64,000 nt of DNA from CAWJMN01 sp963844055 (lineage in GTDB: Bacteria > Planctomycetota > Planctomycetia > Pirellulales > Pirellulaceae): the NCBI GenBank assembly GCA_963844055.1, contig CAWJMN010000002.1, positions 1,178,001-1,242,000 on the forward strand. The letters run 5' to 3'. Position 1 is the first letter of the stretch; each line of letters begins with the position of its first letter. The notes below the pieces were generated by a model. The model had not been told where the DNA came from. It did no database searches and worked only from the letters and a program-made list of their open reading frames with translations. Positions 1 to 8,288 of this stretch are shown here, piece after piece. A program made the position numbers and the translations under genes.

Positions 1-902
1 TGCTTGTGCGTCCAAGGGCTTTTCGCATCCACCACTTGGGCGAACGCTTCGCAAACACGATCAATGCACGCTTCATCCGCCAATTGAACTTTGTCTTCGG
101 GCTCCCAGCGATTCAGCGTAGCCCTGGGGTTTTCGCCAGCGACTCCCTGCCAGAACTCCACATCATGACGCAAGGCAACAAACGTATCGACCAAGGCCGG
201 GTCAAACCAAGATCCACGGCGCAACTGCGCCACTTCGATGGCAGCTTCCAGTCCCTGCGTAGTGAAAAAGACCTCTACCGTTTGTGCGAGGCATGCAATT
301 CGCGCCAGCAAAGGAATCTCTTCGCCGCGCAAACGATCAGGATGCCCCTGCCCATTCCAGTGTTCATCCAAGTTGCGAATGGCCAGCGCCGTATCTTCTG
401 GCAGTTGCAGCATTCGCGTAATATCAGCCCCACGCTCGCAGCGTGTCTCGACTAGCTTGCGTGCTCCTTCGGTCCCTTCGCGGGCCATCGCAAACATCTG
501 CATCGCCTTTTGCATCGGCGAAGCACCAGGTGCCACATGCGACAGCGAGAACTTGAGGCTCTCCGTCATCTTAGTCCAGTCCACTAACTTCAGGTCGCGC
601 TTCACGCCTCGATCATCGGCCGCAAACAGCCAACACATTTTGGCCGCGTTGCTGGAACAGCCCAAGTCTTTCAGTAGCAAGGCATAAAACAATGACGAGC
701 GATCGACTGCCGGCAGGTCGAGGTGCTCGGCCATGCGCATCCCGATCAAACAGGTGCGGATCGCATGCCCCAGCGGCTGCCCTTCGGTAATGTCCAGCGC
801 CATCGAAAACGCTGAGATGATTTCCGAAAGTCGAATCTCGGAGTTGTCCCACAAAGGCTGGGTCGTATACGCGTCTTTTGTCAGAGTGAACAATTCTGGC
901 AT
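1..902 (-). CDS. HD-GYP-like phosphohydrolase domain protein, 3' end cut by window
   Basis: The reading frame runs from an ATG at 902-900 off the left edge of the window, so only about the first 300 residues are visible. The N-terminal half has the helical pattern of an HD domain: a histidine in PLGHAIRT, then LLLKDLGCSSNA where the metal-binding HD pair of active enzymes would lie, so the first histidine of that pair is replaced by lysine. Further on, HWNGQGHP followed by RLRGEEIPLLARI aligns with the GYP part of HD-GYP c-di-GMP phosphodiesterases (usual form DGxGYP), also in altered form. Metal ligands are therefore only partly kept and c-di-GMP hydrolysis cannot be assumed; a sensory or degenerate role is equally possible. 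No signal peptide is seen, so it is probably cytoplasmic. The family call is good, the activity is uncertain. Confidence 0.72.
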   Translation of the reverse strand, partial: MPELFTLTKDAYTTQPLWDNSEIRLSEIISAFSMALDITEGQPLGHAIRTCLIGMRMAEHLDLPAVDRSSLFYALLLKDLGCSSNAAKMCWLFAADDRGVKRDLKLVDWTKMTESLKFSLSHVAPGASPMQKAMQMFAMAREGTEGARKLVETRCERGADITRMLQLPEDTALAIRNLDEHWNGQGHPDRLRGEEIPLLARIACLAQTVEVFFTTQGLEAAIEVAQLRRGSWFDPALVDTFVALRHDVEFWQGVAGENPRATLNRWEPEDKVQLADEACIDRVCEAFAQVVDAKSPWTHK

Positions 903-1066
903 GCCAAATACCTCAACGTGGAACCAAGCGATTGCCCACCATGGGGAAATCAAGGATGGGAGCTGTTTGCGCAGACCTCCCGCTGTAACCGTAGGTCACA
1001 CTTTGGTGTAGCGCCGAGATATGCGAAGAAATAACCTAGCCAAGGATTGGTTCATGGCCCCATTCA

Positions 1067-1102
1067 ACAAAAAAGGCCTCGTGGAATGCTCCACAACGCC
1101 TT
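1067..1102 (-). terminator. Rho-independent terminator after the MFS gene
   Basis: Read on the minus strand, an interrupted stem pairs 1073-1077 with 1098-1102 and 1081-1085 with 1090-1094 around a four-base loop. It is followed by a run of six T (1074-1069). It lies about 50 bases past the stop of the MFS gene and is well placed to end that transcript before the HD-domain gene. Confidence 0.6.
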
Positions 1103-1149
1103 CAATTTGTGCTATTTCTCGAAACGCCCATCGGGCATTCCGCAGTCCC

Positions 1150-2619
1150 TTAAGCAGCTTCACGCGGCAAGCGGGTCACCTGAACCGATGAGCGTAAGAA
1201 GCCCGTTCGACCCAGCACATGCGGCAGGCCAATGAACATGGCTGCCACTCCTAAACGCATGACGCTCGACAATCCAAACAGGAAGAGATAAGCCTCGTGC
1301 GATTGTCCGGCCAGTCGCAAAATGGCGGCGCCGATCAGGCCCCCCATCACCATCGCAGCGGCATTACCCCAGTTATAAATCGTCAGCAGGCTCGTCCGAT
1401 CTGTGCGCGGAATCGCTTCCAGGAACATCAGCACCATCGCCAGCTCAAAGCCGGCCCAAGTGATTCCCGAAAGGACCTGCACGCCTAAACAAAACAGGAA
1501 CTCCCCCGTAAACTGCCAATCAAAGGCGCCCGTTCCAAAGTTGAGGTTCAGCGAGAATACATAGTGCTCAAACGAGTCACCAATAATCCAAAGCGCCGAG
1601 ATCGGCACAATCGCCACCGCGCTGGCCACCATCAATCGTTTGCTGCTAGTCGCCCGTGCATATCGGCCCCAAAACGGAGCTGCAACCATCTTGGCGACAA
1701 AGCATGTGCCCATCAAAACCAAGAAGCTAAAGTACTTCAGCTCATCATGGGCCAGCAGATCGCTTAGCATGTACGGAACAAAGTACGGACCAGAAATCTG
1801 TACGACCGTTTGAATCGCAAGCAAGAACCAAACCAGCTGGATCGCGCTGCGTGCTGCTGGGTTATGCCACAAGCCTTGAATGCCAAACGTCCGCTCGACA
1901 ATGCGCTTGTTGTTGCCACGCGCTTGGTGACGAGCAAGAGCGCGGGCCGAGACCAATCGACATGCGGCCGCAATGCAGAAGATCGTCACAAAGGCGGGGA
2001 CCAAATACCCACTTCCCTTGCCCCACTGTAGCGCCAGCCCACCCAGCACAAAGCCGGCCAAAATGCCCAGCTGGCTAAACCGAGCTCGCAGCGAAAAATA
2101 TTGGGTCCGCACACGTCGCGGAATGACTTCTTCAATCCAAGTATTCCAGGCAGGGCTCGCCGCTTGACCAGCGCCCCAGTACAGCGTCACCGCCATAAAG
2201 ACCATGGCCGCAGCCCCCCACCCCGAAAACAGGGCCGACAGGGGAAGCAGCAAAACGCCGACCCCCTGCAGGACGGAGAGCCAAACAATCCATTTCTGAT
2301 GCGATCCCAGCCGCTTCACCATCCAGGGAGCACCCAGCTGAAAACTGGCACCCACCAACATGGGGAGGGTCGCTATCAGGCCCGCAAAAATTTGGCCCGC
2401 ACCGACGGTCAAGGCAAATGCCGAGAAATAGTTCTCGCCCATGCCGACCATCACGTTGAAGAAGAGGGCGTCGGTCGTGCTTTCGCGCAGGTTCTTCCGC
2501 GATGAAAACGCCTTAAACGGCTTGTCTGCCGGGACTTGCGTGCTTTTTACGGCAGCCGAATCCAAGGCAGGCTTTTGTTCTCGCTGATCTGGCAAAATTC
2601 TCGAAACGACCACGCTCAT
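1150..2619 (-). CDS. Major facilitator superfamily (MFS) transporter
   Basis: A protein of 489 residues with about twelve hydrophobic segments in two six-helix halves, and a polar N-terminus of about 45 residues ending in FSSRKNLRESTTDALFFNV. The loop VKRLGSHQKWIVWLS and the segment WIEEVIPRRVRTQYFSLRAR recall the cytoplasmic loops of MFS proteins, but no substrate-defining motif was recognised. I chose the ATG at 2619 (MSVVVSR) because conserved-looking sequence begins shortly after it; an in-frame start at 2715 would add 32 residues of low-complexity character. A stem-loop terminator follows at 1067-1102. A second, unrelated-looking MFS gene lies at 33828-35186. The substrate is unknown. 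Confidence 0.8.
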   Translation of the reverse strand: MSVVVSRILPDQREQKPALDSAAVKSTQVPADKPFKAFSSRKNLRESTTDALFFNVMVGMGENYFSAFALTVGAGQIFAGLIATLPMLVGASFQLGAPWMVKRLGSHQKWIVWLSVLQGVGVLLLPLSALFSGWGAAAMVFMAVTLYWGAGQAASPAWNTWIEEVIPRRVRTQYFSLRARFSQLGILAGFVLGGLALQWGKGSGYLVPAFVTIFCIAAACRLVSARALARHQARGNNKRIVERTFGIQGLWHNPAARSAIQLVWFLLAIQTVVQISGPYFVPYMLSDLLAHDELKYFSFLVLMGTCFVAKMVAAPFWGRYARATSSKRLMVASAVAIVPISALWIIGDSFEHYVFSLNLNFGTGAFDWQFTGEFLFCLGVQVLSGITWAGFELAMVLMFLEAIPRTDRTSLLTIYNWGNAAAMVMGGLIGAAILRLAGQSHEAYLFLFGLSSVMRLGVAAMFIGLPHVLGRTGFLRSSVQVTRLPREAA

Positions 2620-3089
2620 GGCAACCTGACAACATTCAGTTAAACTATCAAACGTGCTTACGGTACATCTCTTAGAGGAGCAGGCTTCTTTAGCAATCAC
2701 GGCTTTTACGGGCAACCTCGAAAAACCATACGCCAGCTCAAACAGATAAGCAAGTTTGGATAATACCGGTCGTGGTCGGTTCTTGGCGACTTTACATCGC
2801 TTCGGTCAGGCCGCACCGGTTTTTTTCGTTGCTTCATCCCTGTAAGGCAGACGTTTGGCGGGTACCCGTTATTCCCGATTTTTGCTCGATTCGCCCCTCT
2901 GGGGAAAAGTCCCGACTCGCACCAACAAGGTTCACGATTTTTGTACGATTTTGATTCTGGCCTACGAGGCTGCCTCTCGCGTGAGATGGCTGATCCGCCT
3001 GGGTAGCCCGGTCAAAGGTTTCTTTTTGCAATAGCCCGCAGTTTGCAATCTGTCACATCGACAACGCAGCTCGCTATAGAATTTTCGCC
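2620..3089. other. Intergenic region between divergent MFS and ubiE genes
   Basis: About 470 bases between two divergently transcribed genes, which must hold both promoters. No convincing reading frame, repeat or structured RNA was found. Short frames in both directions here have no recognisable protein features. Confidence 0.5.
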
Positions 3090-3851
3090 ATGAACGCTAC
3101 TGCTTCTACACTCGAAAAGCCCGCAACGACACTCGACAAATCGGGAGAGCGCGTCCAGCGGATGTTTGGAGAGATCGCCGACAACTACGATCTCATGAAT
3201 CATTTGCTTTCCATGAATGTGGATCGCTATTGGCGTTGGTGGACAGTTCGTCAATTGAAACCGCAAGGGACAACGCCCATCCTCGACATGTGTACAGGCA
3301 CCGGCGACCTGGCCCTCGCCTTCCATTCGTACATGAAAGGGAGCGCACCAATCACAGCGGCGGACTTTTGTCCCGAGATGCTCGCTATTGGTGAAAAGAA
3401 GAAGATTAAGCGCGGCATCAGCGACAAGATCACCTTCGTCCAAGCCGATGCACAGCAGCTTCCCTTTGCCGACGACATGTTTCAGATCGTATCGGTCGCC
3501 TTTGGTCTGCGGAATGTGGCCGACACCGACAAAGGCCTGCGGGAGATGACTCGCGTTTGCAAACCGGGCGGCAAAGTAGCCGTCCTCGAATTCTCAACGC
3601 CGACTTGGCAACCGTTCAAAGGGTTTTACGGCTGGTACTTTCGCAACGTACTGCCACGCGTAGGCCAATTCTTCGCCAAGAATAATTCCAGCGCCTACAA
3701 CTATCTTCCAGAAAGTGTTGGCCAGTTCCCCCAAGGCAAAGCACTTTGCAAACGGATGCATGATGCGGGACTTACCCAGACGGAATTCCATCCGCTGACG
3801 TTTGGAATTGCCACGCTGTACATCGGCGTTAAGCCTTTCTCTCCGAAGTAA
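3090..3851 (+). CDS. ubiE: UbiE/MenG-type C-methyltransferase (menaquinone synthesis)
   Basis: This 253-residue SAM-dependent methyltransferase matches the UbiE/COQ5/MenG family along its full usual length. Visible features are VQRMFGEIADNYDLMNHLLS near the start (the family signature, ending about residue 45), the SAM-binding motif LDMCTGTGDLAL near residue 65, and the later stretches VSVAFGLRNVAD and VLEFSTP. The enzyme methylates the quinone ring of demethylmenaquinone (or its ubiquinone counterpart) at the membrane surface. It is followed closely, on the same strand, by ubiX-like and ubiA-like genes, so the three probably form a late quinone synthesis operon. No menB/E-type genes are present; with UbiA- and UbiX-type partners the futalosine route to menaquinone is the likeliest setting, but that is inference. 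Confidence 0.93.
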   Translation: MNATASTLEKPATTLDKSGERVQRMFGEIADNYDLMNHLLSMNVDRYWRWWTVRQLKPQGTTPILDMCTGTGDLALAFHSYMKGSAPITAADFCPEMLAIGEKKKIKRGISDKITFVQADAQQLPFADDMFQIVSVAFGLRNVADTDKGLREMTRVCKPGGKVAVLEFSTPTWQPFKGFYGWYFRNVLPRVGQFFAKNNSSAYNYLPESVGQFPQGKALCKRMHDAGLTQTEFHPLTFGIATLYIGVKPFSPK

Positions 3852-3889
3852 TTGGCGAAGCCTCGCGCGTCTTGAGAAAGGTGGGATCG

Positions 3890-4544
3890 ATGCCTGGACC
3901 AATTGTTGTTGCGATCACCGGTGCTCAGCGGTGCCGTCTATGCGGTACGCCTGCTGGAGGTGCTGCACCGATCGGGACACGATGTCCACCTGATGATTAG
4001 CCCCAGCGGCAAGGCCGTCTTCAAGCAGGAACTCAACATCGATCTATCGCTCGATCACTTTGATCCGAGCCCCCTGCTGCTTGGGCTGAGTCACTATTTG
4101 AAAGACGCTGCCCCGATTGCTTCTCCAGCGGGGACGCATGCGGGCAAGCTGACCTACCATCACCACGGCGACTTCATGGCCCCTGTGGCCAGTGGTTCGT
4201 TTTTGACCTCGGGCATGGTGGTCTGCCCCTGCTCAGGCAGCACGCTCAGCGGCATTGCCCACGGCAGTAGCAGCAACCTGATCCAGCGCGCTGCCGATGT
4301 ACACATGAAGGAACATCGACGCCTGATTTTAGTGCCGCGTGAAACTCCGCTTTCGACCATCCAGCTAGACAACATGCACAAAGTCGCGGCTGCCGGCGCG
4401 GTTGTCTTGCCAGCGATGCCCGGCTGGTATCATGGCGTCCGTTCGTTGTCGGATTTGGTGGACTTTGTCGTCGCCCGGATTCTCGACCAACTCCAAATTT
4501 CGCACACGCTGATGAAGCGCTGGGGCTCAGAAACCAATTCCTAA
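3890..4544 (+). CDS. ubiX: UbiX-like flavin prenyltransferase, frameshifted near its start
   Basis: UbiX-family proteins make prenylated FMN for UbiD-type decarboxylases. The natural start is the ATG at 3890, preceded by a strong AAAGGTGG site; it encodes MPGPIVVAITGA, the typical N-terminal strand. The reading frame then breaks: one extra base (C3926) shifts it, and translation resumes in the next frame as SGAVYAVRLLEVL. Removing that base restores the ITGASGAVYA flavin-binding loop. The rest matches UbiX: VVCPCSGSTLSGIAHG, SSNLIQRAADV, RRLILVPRETPLSTIQLDNM, and VVLPAMPGWYHG. As written, only an N-terminally truncated product lacking the flavin loop could be made from a later start. It sits between ubiE and ubiA, consistent with the quinone pathway. 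The break may be a sequence error (see findings). Confidence 0.85.
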
Positions 4545-4593
4545 CTTTCCAAGCATCGCGCGACTCGCACTTTTCGTTTAGGCCCAAGTAGAC

Positions 4594-5532
4594 ATGTGGA
4601 AGCAAGTTCAGCATCTGCTCGAAATGATTCGCTTCAGCCATACGCTGTTTGCGTTGCCGTTTGCCATGCTGGCCGCGGTGATGGCCTGGACGACGCCCGT
4701 TCCTGCTGCTTTGGCTGATACGATCAAGGTTGGCTTTCGCTGGGAGCATCTGTTAGGGATCTTGATCTGCATGGTCGGCGCACGCAGCGCGGCCATGGCC
4801 TTCAACCGATTGGTCGATCAAAAGTTTGACTCCCAGAACCCACGCACCAAGATGCGACATTTGCCTGCGGGACTGCTATCCACGGCCAGCGTCGTGATCT
4901 TTACGCTGGCGATGTCGGCGCTGTTTGTGGCAGGGACGGTTTTGTTCTTGCCGAATCGTTTGCCCCTCTACCTGTCACTTCCCGTCTTGGCAATCTTGCT
5001 CGCATATAGCTACACCAAACGCTTCACAAGCCTCGCCCATTTTTGGCTGGGCCTATCGCTGATGCTGGCTCCCGTTTCTGCCTGGATCGCTTTGCGAGGC
5101 GAGATCCTATTAACCGATCCCACCGATCTTCTTCCGGCAGCGCTTTTGGGACTGGCCGTCCTCACCTGGGTCTCAGGCTTTGACATCATCTACGCTTGCC
5201 AAGATGCCGACTACGATCGCTCGGCCAAATTACGAAGCGTGCCAGCCTGGCTAGGCATTCAGGGTGCGCTGCGACTGGCGGCGGGCTGTCACTTGTTAAC
5301 GCTGGTGATCTTTGCCCTGCTGCCGTTTGCCTGCCCGCAAGTCAAACTGGCCTGGGTCTATGGCATTGCTGTCACGCTGGTGGCGTGCCTTCTGATCTAC
5401 GAGCATTTGCTGGTCAAGCCCGGCGATCTATCTCGCGTGAACGTCGCCTTCTTCAACATCAACGTGATCATCAGCGTTGGCCTGTTTATTGCCGCTTCGA
5501 TTGATCTGCTGCGGGCGAGCATTGGGGCGTAG
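4594..5532 (+). CDS. ubiA: UbiA-family polyprenyltransferase (menaquinone/quinone synthesis)
   Basis: A 312-residue integral membrane protein with about eight or nine hydrophobic helices. Two Asp-rich motifs characteristic of UbiA enzymes are clear: NRLVDQKFDSQN near residue 70 and DIIYACQDADYDR near residue 200; both bind the Mg-diphosphate of the prenyl donor. RFSHTLFALPFA at the N-terminus and the SYTKRFT motif are typical of the 4-hydroxybenzoate prenyltransferase-like branch, which includes MqnP of the futalosine pathway. It would attach the polyprenyl tail to an aromatic acid in the cytoplasmic membrane. It follows the ubiX-like gene by about 50 bases on the same strand. The last 67 bases of the gene are repeated in degenerate form at 6183-6249. 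The exact aromatic substrate is not settled by sequence. Confidence 0.9.
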   Translation: MWKQVQHLLEMIRFSHTLFALPFAMLAAVMAWTTPVPAALADTIKVGFRWEHLLGILICMVGARSAAMAFNRLVDQKFDSQNPRTKMRHLPAGLLSTASVVIFTLAMSALFVAGTVLFLPNRLPLYLSLPVLAILLAYSYTKRFTSLAHFWLGLSLMLAPVSAWIALRGEILLTDPTDLLPAALLGLAVLTWVSGFDIIYACQDADYDRSAKLRSVPAWLGIQGALRLAAGCHLLTLVIFALLPFACPQVKLAWVYGIAVTLVACLLIYEHLLVKPGDLSRVNVAFFNINVIISVGLFIAASIDLLRASIGA

Positions 5533-5602
5533 GTGATGACAAAGTATACGGCGCGACCTCCAATGGCCTACGGCCACACCGGTTCAAGAACCGGTGCTAC
5601 CC
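5466..5602 (+). repeat. Copy 1 of ubiA-tail direct repeat plus palindromic repeat
   Basis: The 3' end of ubiA (5466-5533) followed by a repeat unit (5551-5602) beginning GCGCGACCTCC and containing the palindrome CACCGGTTC/GAACCGGTG. A degenerate second copy of both parts, in the same order and orientation, lies at 6183-6310, on the other side of the SUKH-3 gene. The repeat unit recurs alone at 14748-14800. Confidence 0.75.
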
Positions 5603-5622
5603 GCTGAAAAAGAAAACTAGCC

Positions 5623-6063
5623 GTGCCTATTCAAATAAGCAACAAGTTATTGCGAGCAGAGCTAGAGTCGATTGGATGGTTCCCCGGACGCCAAATTGAC
5701 ATAGCACCTTGGCTTAAGATCTTGAACGATAAGGGGTTTCAATCGTTTGATAAAGCGGTAGCTTTGCTATCAGAGCTTGGGGGCCTGGAATACGAAGGCG
5801 ACGAGGACCAAGGTCGGTGCCAAGTTGTTTTTGATCCCAGGTCTGAGCTGAGGCAATCTGTCACTCGATGGGAATTATCAACTGGGTGCAAATACTTTCC
5901 ACTTGGCGTAGTAGACAATCATTCCACTTTGTGGATTGGCAATGATGGATCGTGGAATTTGTCTAGCATCCCCTTTTTTCGAATTGGCAAGACGGATGAA
6001 GAGGGCTTGTTACGTCTTTTTTTGGGTATCGGCAAATTCGAAGAATTCCCTTTCCAACCTTGA
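5623..6063 (+). CDS. SUKH-3-like immunity protein
   Basis: A 146-residue protein starting at a GTG (VPIQISNKLL). The beginning LLRAELESIGWFPGRQIDI, then FDKAVALLSELGGLEYE, fits the SUKH-3 family, whose members have GWxxGR followed by an FL..FGG-type strand. SUKH proteins are best known as immunity proteins that neutralise polymorphic or contact-dependent toxins, acting in the cytoplasm. No toxin gene is adjacent. The gene is flanked by two copies of the ubiA 3' end, so it appears to have been inserted or duplicated into this place. It is on the opposite strand to the cassette array that begins at 6.3 kb and has no attC-like site of its own. Family assignment comes from motif pattern only. Confidence 0.65.
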   Translation: MPIQISNKLLRAELESIGWFPGRQIDIAPWLKILNDKGFQSFDKAVALLSELGGLEYEGDEDQGRCQVVFDPRSELRQSVTRWELSTGCKYFPLGVVDNHSTLWIGNDGSWNLSSIPFFRIGKTDEEGLLRLFLGIGKFEEFPFQP

Positions 6064-6182
6064 ATTGCCAGCAGAATAAGCAGGTGAGTTATGAGGAGTC
6101 ACCAACGTGGTTGATTTCATCGATAGCCCAATCGTCAACGAGAATGAGCGTGCATCACGAGTGGGGCATTCGATCGAATCAA

Positions 6183-6310
6183 GATCATCAGCGTTGGCCT
6201 GTTATTACCGCTTCGATTGATTTGCTGTGAGCGAGCTTTGGGGCATAGGCCTTTACGAACGAATAGTAATATCCTGTTAGGCGTGACCTCCCCTGGCCTG
6301 CGGCCTTGCC
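6183..6310 (+). repeat. Copy 2 of ubiA-tail direct repeat plus partial palindromic repeat
   Basis: Bases 6183-6249 repeat the last 67 bases of ubiA with a handful of substitutions and one missing base; a stop codon in frame shows it is not translated as UbiA. After a different 30-base spacer the repeat unit GCGTGACCTCC...GGCCTGCGGCC follows at 6281-6305, losing similarity just where the cassette array starts. The spacer ends in GTTAGGCG, which resembles an attC core on the plus strand. Confidence 0.7.
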
Positions 6311-6357
6311 ATGTGAGAAACCGACGACTGCAACTCGCCTGCATCTTTTTGTTCGTC
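6309..6357 (-). repeat. Truncated attC (R''-L'' half only)
   Basis: The R'' box GACGAAC (6357-6351, minus strand) overlaps the stop codon of the preceding ORF, then comes an arm with GGCGAGTTGCAG similar to the arm of the site at 10437-10526. The second arm and R' box are missing, cut off where the flanking repeat begins. Confidence 0.5.
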
Positions 6358-6844
6358 AGGACACTTCGGGAGTGAGTCCGTTGATTGCTTCATCGAGAGA
6401 TGGCCAACCGGGACGGTCGCCATGTCTTTCAAGTAGGCATTCAACATTCCAGAGACATTGCTGTTCAGCAGAATTCTCGACGGTCAGTTTACCCGATGTA
6501 GAGTATCGATGCAAAATCGAATCGAGCAAAACATCCTCTGCGGGCGTCATGTCAATTGTTGCGACGTTCGGTTTTTGTTCAATTGAGGCGTTCGTGGAAG
6601 AACGAAGCAGAAGCGCCCATGACCGGAGTACTTCGCGAGCGACCTCAGTGTTGCCGTGTATCGGCAGCTCATTGATCACTAGACGAACAACGCAGCGTCG
6701 AATCTCCTCAAGGAAATAATCGCCATAATGCCGAATGACGAAATGGTCCCATTCGCAAGTACTCCCTTGACCGTCGGCATATCGATCGAGGAAGTTAGCA
6801 AACGCTTCCCGCGTGATTACGGCAAATCGGTCGTACGTAGACAA
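6356..6844 (-). CDS. Cassette ORF, hypothetical protein
   Basis: A soluble protein of about 162 residues that I do not recognise. The open frame extends to 6883, but that part lies inside the attC-like site 6865-6955, so I prefer the TTG at 6844 (LSTYDRFAVITREAF), which follows a GGAAGGATGG stretch. The middle contains WDHFVIRHYGDYFLEEIRRCVVRLVI, a helical pattern with conserved-looking aromatic residues, and the rest is also mainly helical. No signal peptide, membrane segment or catalytic motif is visible. It is the last cassette of the array and its own attC is truncated, so it is probably fixed in place. The start codon is uncertain. Confidence 0.6.
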   Translation of the reverse strand: MSTYDRFAVITREAFANFLDRYADGQGSTCEWDHFVIRHYGDYFLEEIRRCVVRLVINELPIHGNTEVAREVLRSWALLLRSSTNASIEQKPNVATIDMTPAEDVLLDSILHRYSTSGKLTVENSAEQQCLWNVECLLERHGDRPGWPSLDEAINGLTPEVS

Positions 6845-6864
6845 GCGGCTTATCCATCCTTCCT

Positions 6865-6955
6865 GGCGAATGGTACCGTTCACCCAGCCCGCGCGATGAA
6901 GGTTTCCATTTCAAATGCACCCGATCGCAGGCTTGGGTGCAACGGTTAGTTATGT
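6865..6955 (-). repeat. attC site
   Basis: On the minus strand R'' ACATAAC contains the stop codon of the preceding ORF. The arm ACCGTTGCACCCAAGCC then pairs fully with the later arm GGCTGGGTGAACGGT apart from two unpaired bases (G and A), the hallmark extrahelical bases of attC. The R' box is ATTCGCC, a one-base variant. Confidence 0.82.
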
Positions 6956-7534
6956 GCCTTCCTCAAACTGACCAATTTGTACACGCGTCGCTCCCATTTG
7001 ACCAATCGCATCGAGTAATTCCTCGAACGATTCGACGGGAGCCGTGCCAAGGTCGATCGACAACTGCGAGTGGTCGTTCTCATATTCAGGATCGGACAGA
7101 AAGTGAACGCCGCCGAGCAACTCATCATCTGCGGGATCATTCTCTTGGAACCAACCGATGAACCAGTCGCGAATCGGTGTCCAATCAGCGTCGGTTTTCA
7201 ATCCGAAGATCCGTAATTGCATCCAATTCCATTGAAACGGATGTAAATCAACATTGAGGTTGTTCTCTGGCCAATCAAATGCGATAGGTTCGAACGACAG
7301 CATTCCATCAGTGTCGATCTGGACTGAATCGGACACAGCGCCATCACGGATTACGAGCAAATCGCCGCGCGATGGAAGTGCAAGTTCGCCTTCAATGACG
7401 ACCTCACCATTTGCATCGCAGAATGCGGGCTCGTGCGTGAGCGTTACACCATCAGCGTTGGAGTGCTCGTTGATCGCTTCAATGAAACGACTGACGTAGT
7501 AGTCGCGGATTTGGTCAAGGAGTTGTCCAAGCAT
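6950..7534 (-). CDS. Cassette ORF, hypothetical protein
   Basis: A 194-residue acidic, Trp-rich protein of unknown family. The ATG at 7534 (MLGQLLDQIRDYYVSR) has a GGAGA ribosome site seven bases upstream and lies just beyond the attC site 7551-7648; an earlier in-frame start at 7612 would run through that site and is rejected. Features include an N-terminal helix, a strand-rich centre (VVIEGELALPSRGDLLVIRDG), and a C-terminal section with WTPIRDWFIGWFQENDP and GGVHFLSDPEY. No transmembrane segment or catalytic motif is seen. Given its neighbours it could be another immunity protein, but that is only association. Confidence 0.7.
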   Translation of the reverse strand: MLGQLLDQIRDYYVSRFIEAINEHSNADGVTLTHEPAFCDANGEVVIEGELALPSRGDLLVIRDGAVSDSVQIDTDGMLSFEPIAFDWPENNLNVDLHPFQWNWMQLRIFGLKTDADWTPIRDWFIGWFQENDPADDELLGGVHFLSDPEYENDHSQLSIDLGTAPVESFEELLDAIGQMGATRVQIGQFEEGT

Positions 7535-7550
7535 CGAGGAGTCTCCGGGA

Positions 7551-7648
7551 ACATAACGATGGCGGTAACGGGGCCGCCGCCAAAAAAACAAATCTGTGAT
7601 TTCAAAACCCACGTCAACGGCGGCTTCCGTTCACCGCATTGTTCGCTG
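7551..7648 (-). repeat. attC site
   Basis: Minus strand: R'' AGCGAAC, then AAT, arm ATGCGGTGAACGG pairing with CCGTTACCGCCAT with one unpaired base, then R' GTTATGT. The stop codon of the SUKH gene lies four bases before R''. Confidence 0.8.
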
Positions 7649-7651
7649 GCT

Positions 7652-8272
7652 TTATCTCATTGTACTACGCGATCCATCAAAGACATTTGGCCCACGTTCC
7701 CATCGTGTAGCAAAACGATTCAGATCCCAGAATTCAATTACTCGAACGGAATCGGTGATTGGCCAGACGCCTATTTCCGAGCGGGAAAAGAATTCGTGAA
7801 TGAAATAGTCACGCAAGTCGCAGCCGTAGTAAATGATATCTGTTTGATGAACCGAGAATACTGGATTGCCAGCGAGAGTCGGACGATCTGGAATCATTCG
7901 ATGAGCATAAACAGGAATTAGTTTCGGCGCACCGACTACCAATTGGCGAACAATAGCTTTTGCATGACTCAATTCATCCGGCCGCTTGCCCCATTCGGGA
8001 AGCCAAAAGCCATTCTGCTCCACATCAAATAGAATGCCCTCCACTGGAAGTTCAAGCCACGATCGAAGATCGTCACGATTGCCATTTCGCCAATCGGGAA
8101 AACGGCCTGACACTGGTAGAGCACATTTCAAGAATGAGCGAAGATCGTCAGGAAAACGAATACCAAATTCAGATTCACACGCAGTCAACTCGGCATCTGT
8201 CAGGCCATTGTCACATTCAACGTTATGCTCGTTTCTAAGGACGTCGATGATCGTGTGCCAGTGTGAGGACAT
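7652..8272 (-). CDS. SUKH/SMI1-KNR4-like immunity protein (cassette)
   Basis: A 206-residue protein from the ATG at 8272 (MSSHWHTIIDVLRNE). It shows the SMI1/KNR4 (SUKH-1) pattern: GLTDAELTACESEFGIRFPDDLRSFL near residues 25-50, where the family has an amphipathic helix followed by LPxDYxxFL, then a strand region ending NPVFSVHQTDIIYYGCDLRDYF, typical of the NPVxxxxQ.DIIYYG form often seen in this family. Such proteins act in the cytoplasm as immunity proteins against polymorphic toxins. The open frame continues upstream to 8329 but that part overlaps the attC-like site at 8289-8380. Family call is confident from motifs; the toxin partner is not in the window. Confidence 0.8.
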   Translation of the reverse strand: MSSHWHTIIDVLRNEHNVECDNGLTDAELTACESEFGIRFPDDLRSFLKCALPVSGRFPDWRNGNRDDLRSWLELPVEGILFDVEQNGFWLPEWGKRPDELSHAKAIVRQLVVGAPKLIPVYAHRMIPDRPTLAGNPVFSVHQTDIIYYGCDLRDYFIHEFFSRSEIGVWPITDSVRVIEFWDLNRFATRWERGPNVFDGSRSTMR

Positions 8273-8288
8273 GTTTTCTGCCAGCGAG

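Noticed and set aside
3923..3929. Programmed ribosomal frameshift in ubiX
   Set aside because: The same heptamer disrupts three unrelated genes in different codon phases, which does not fit a ribosomal slip site.
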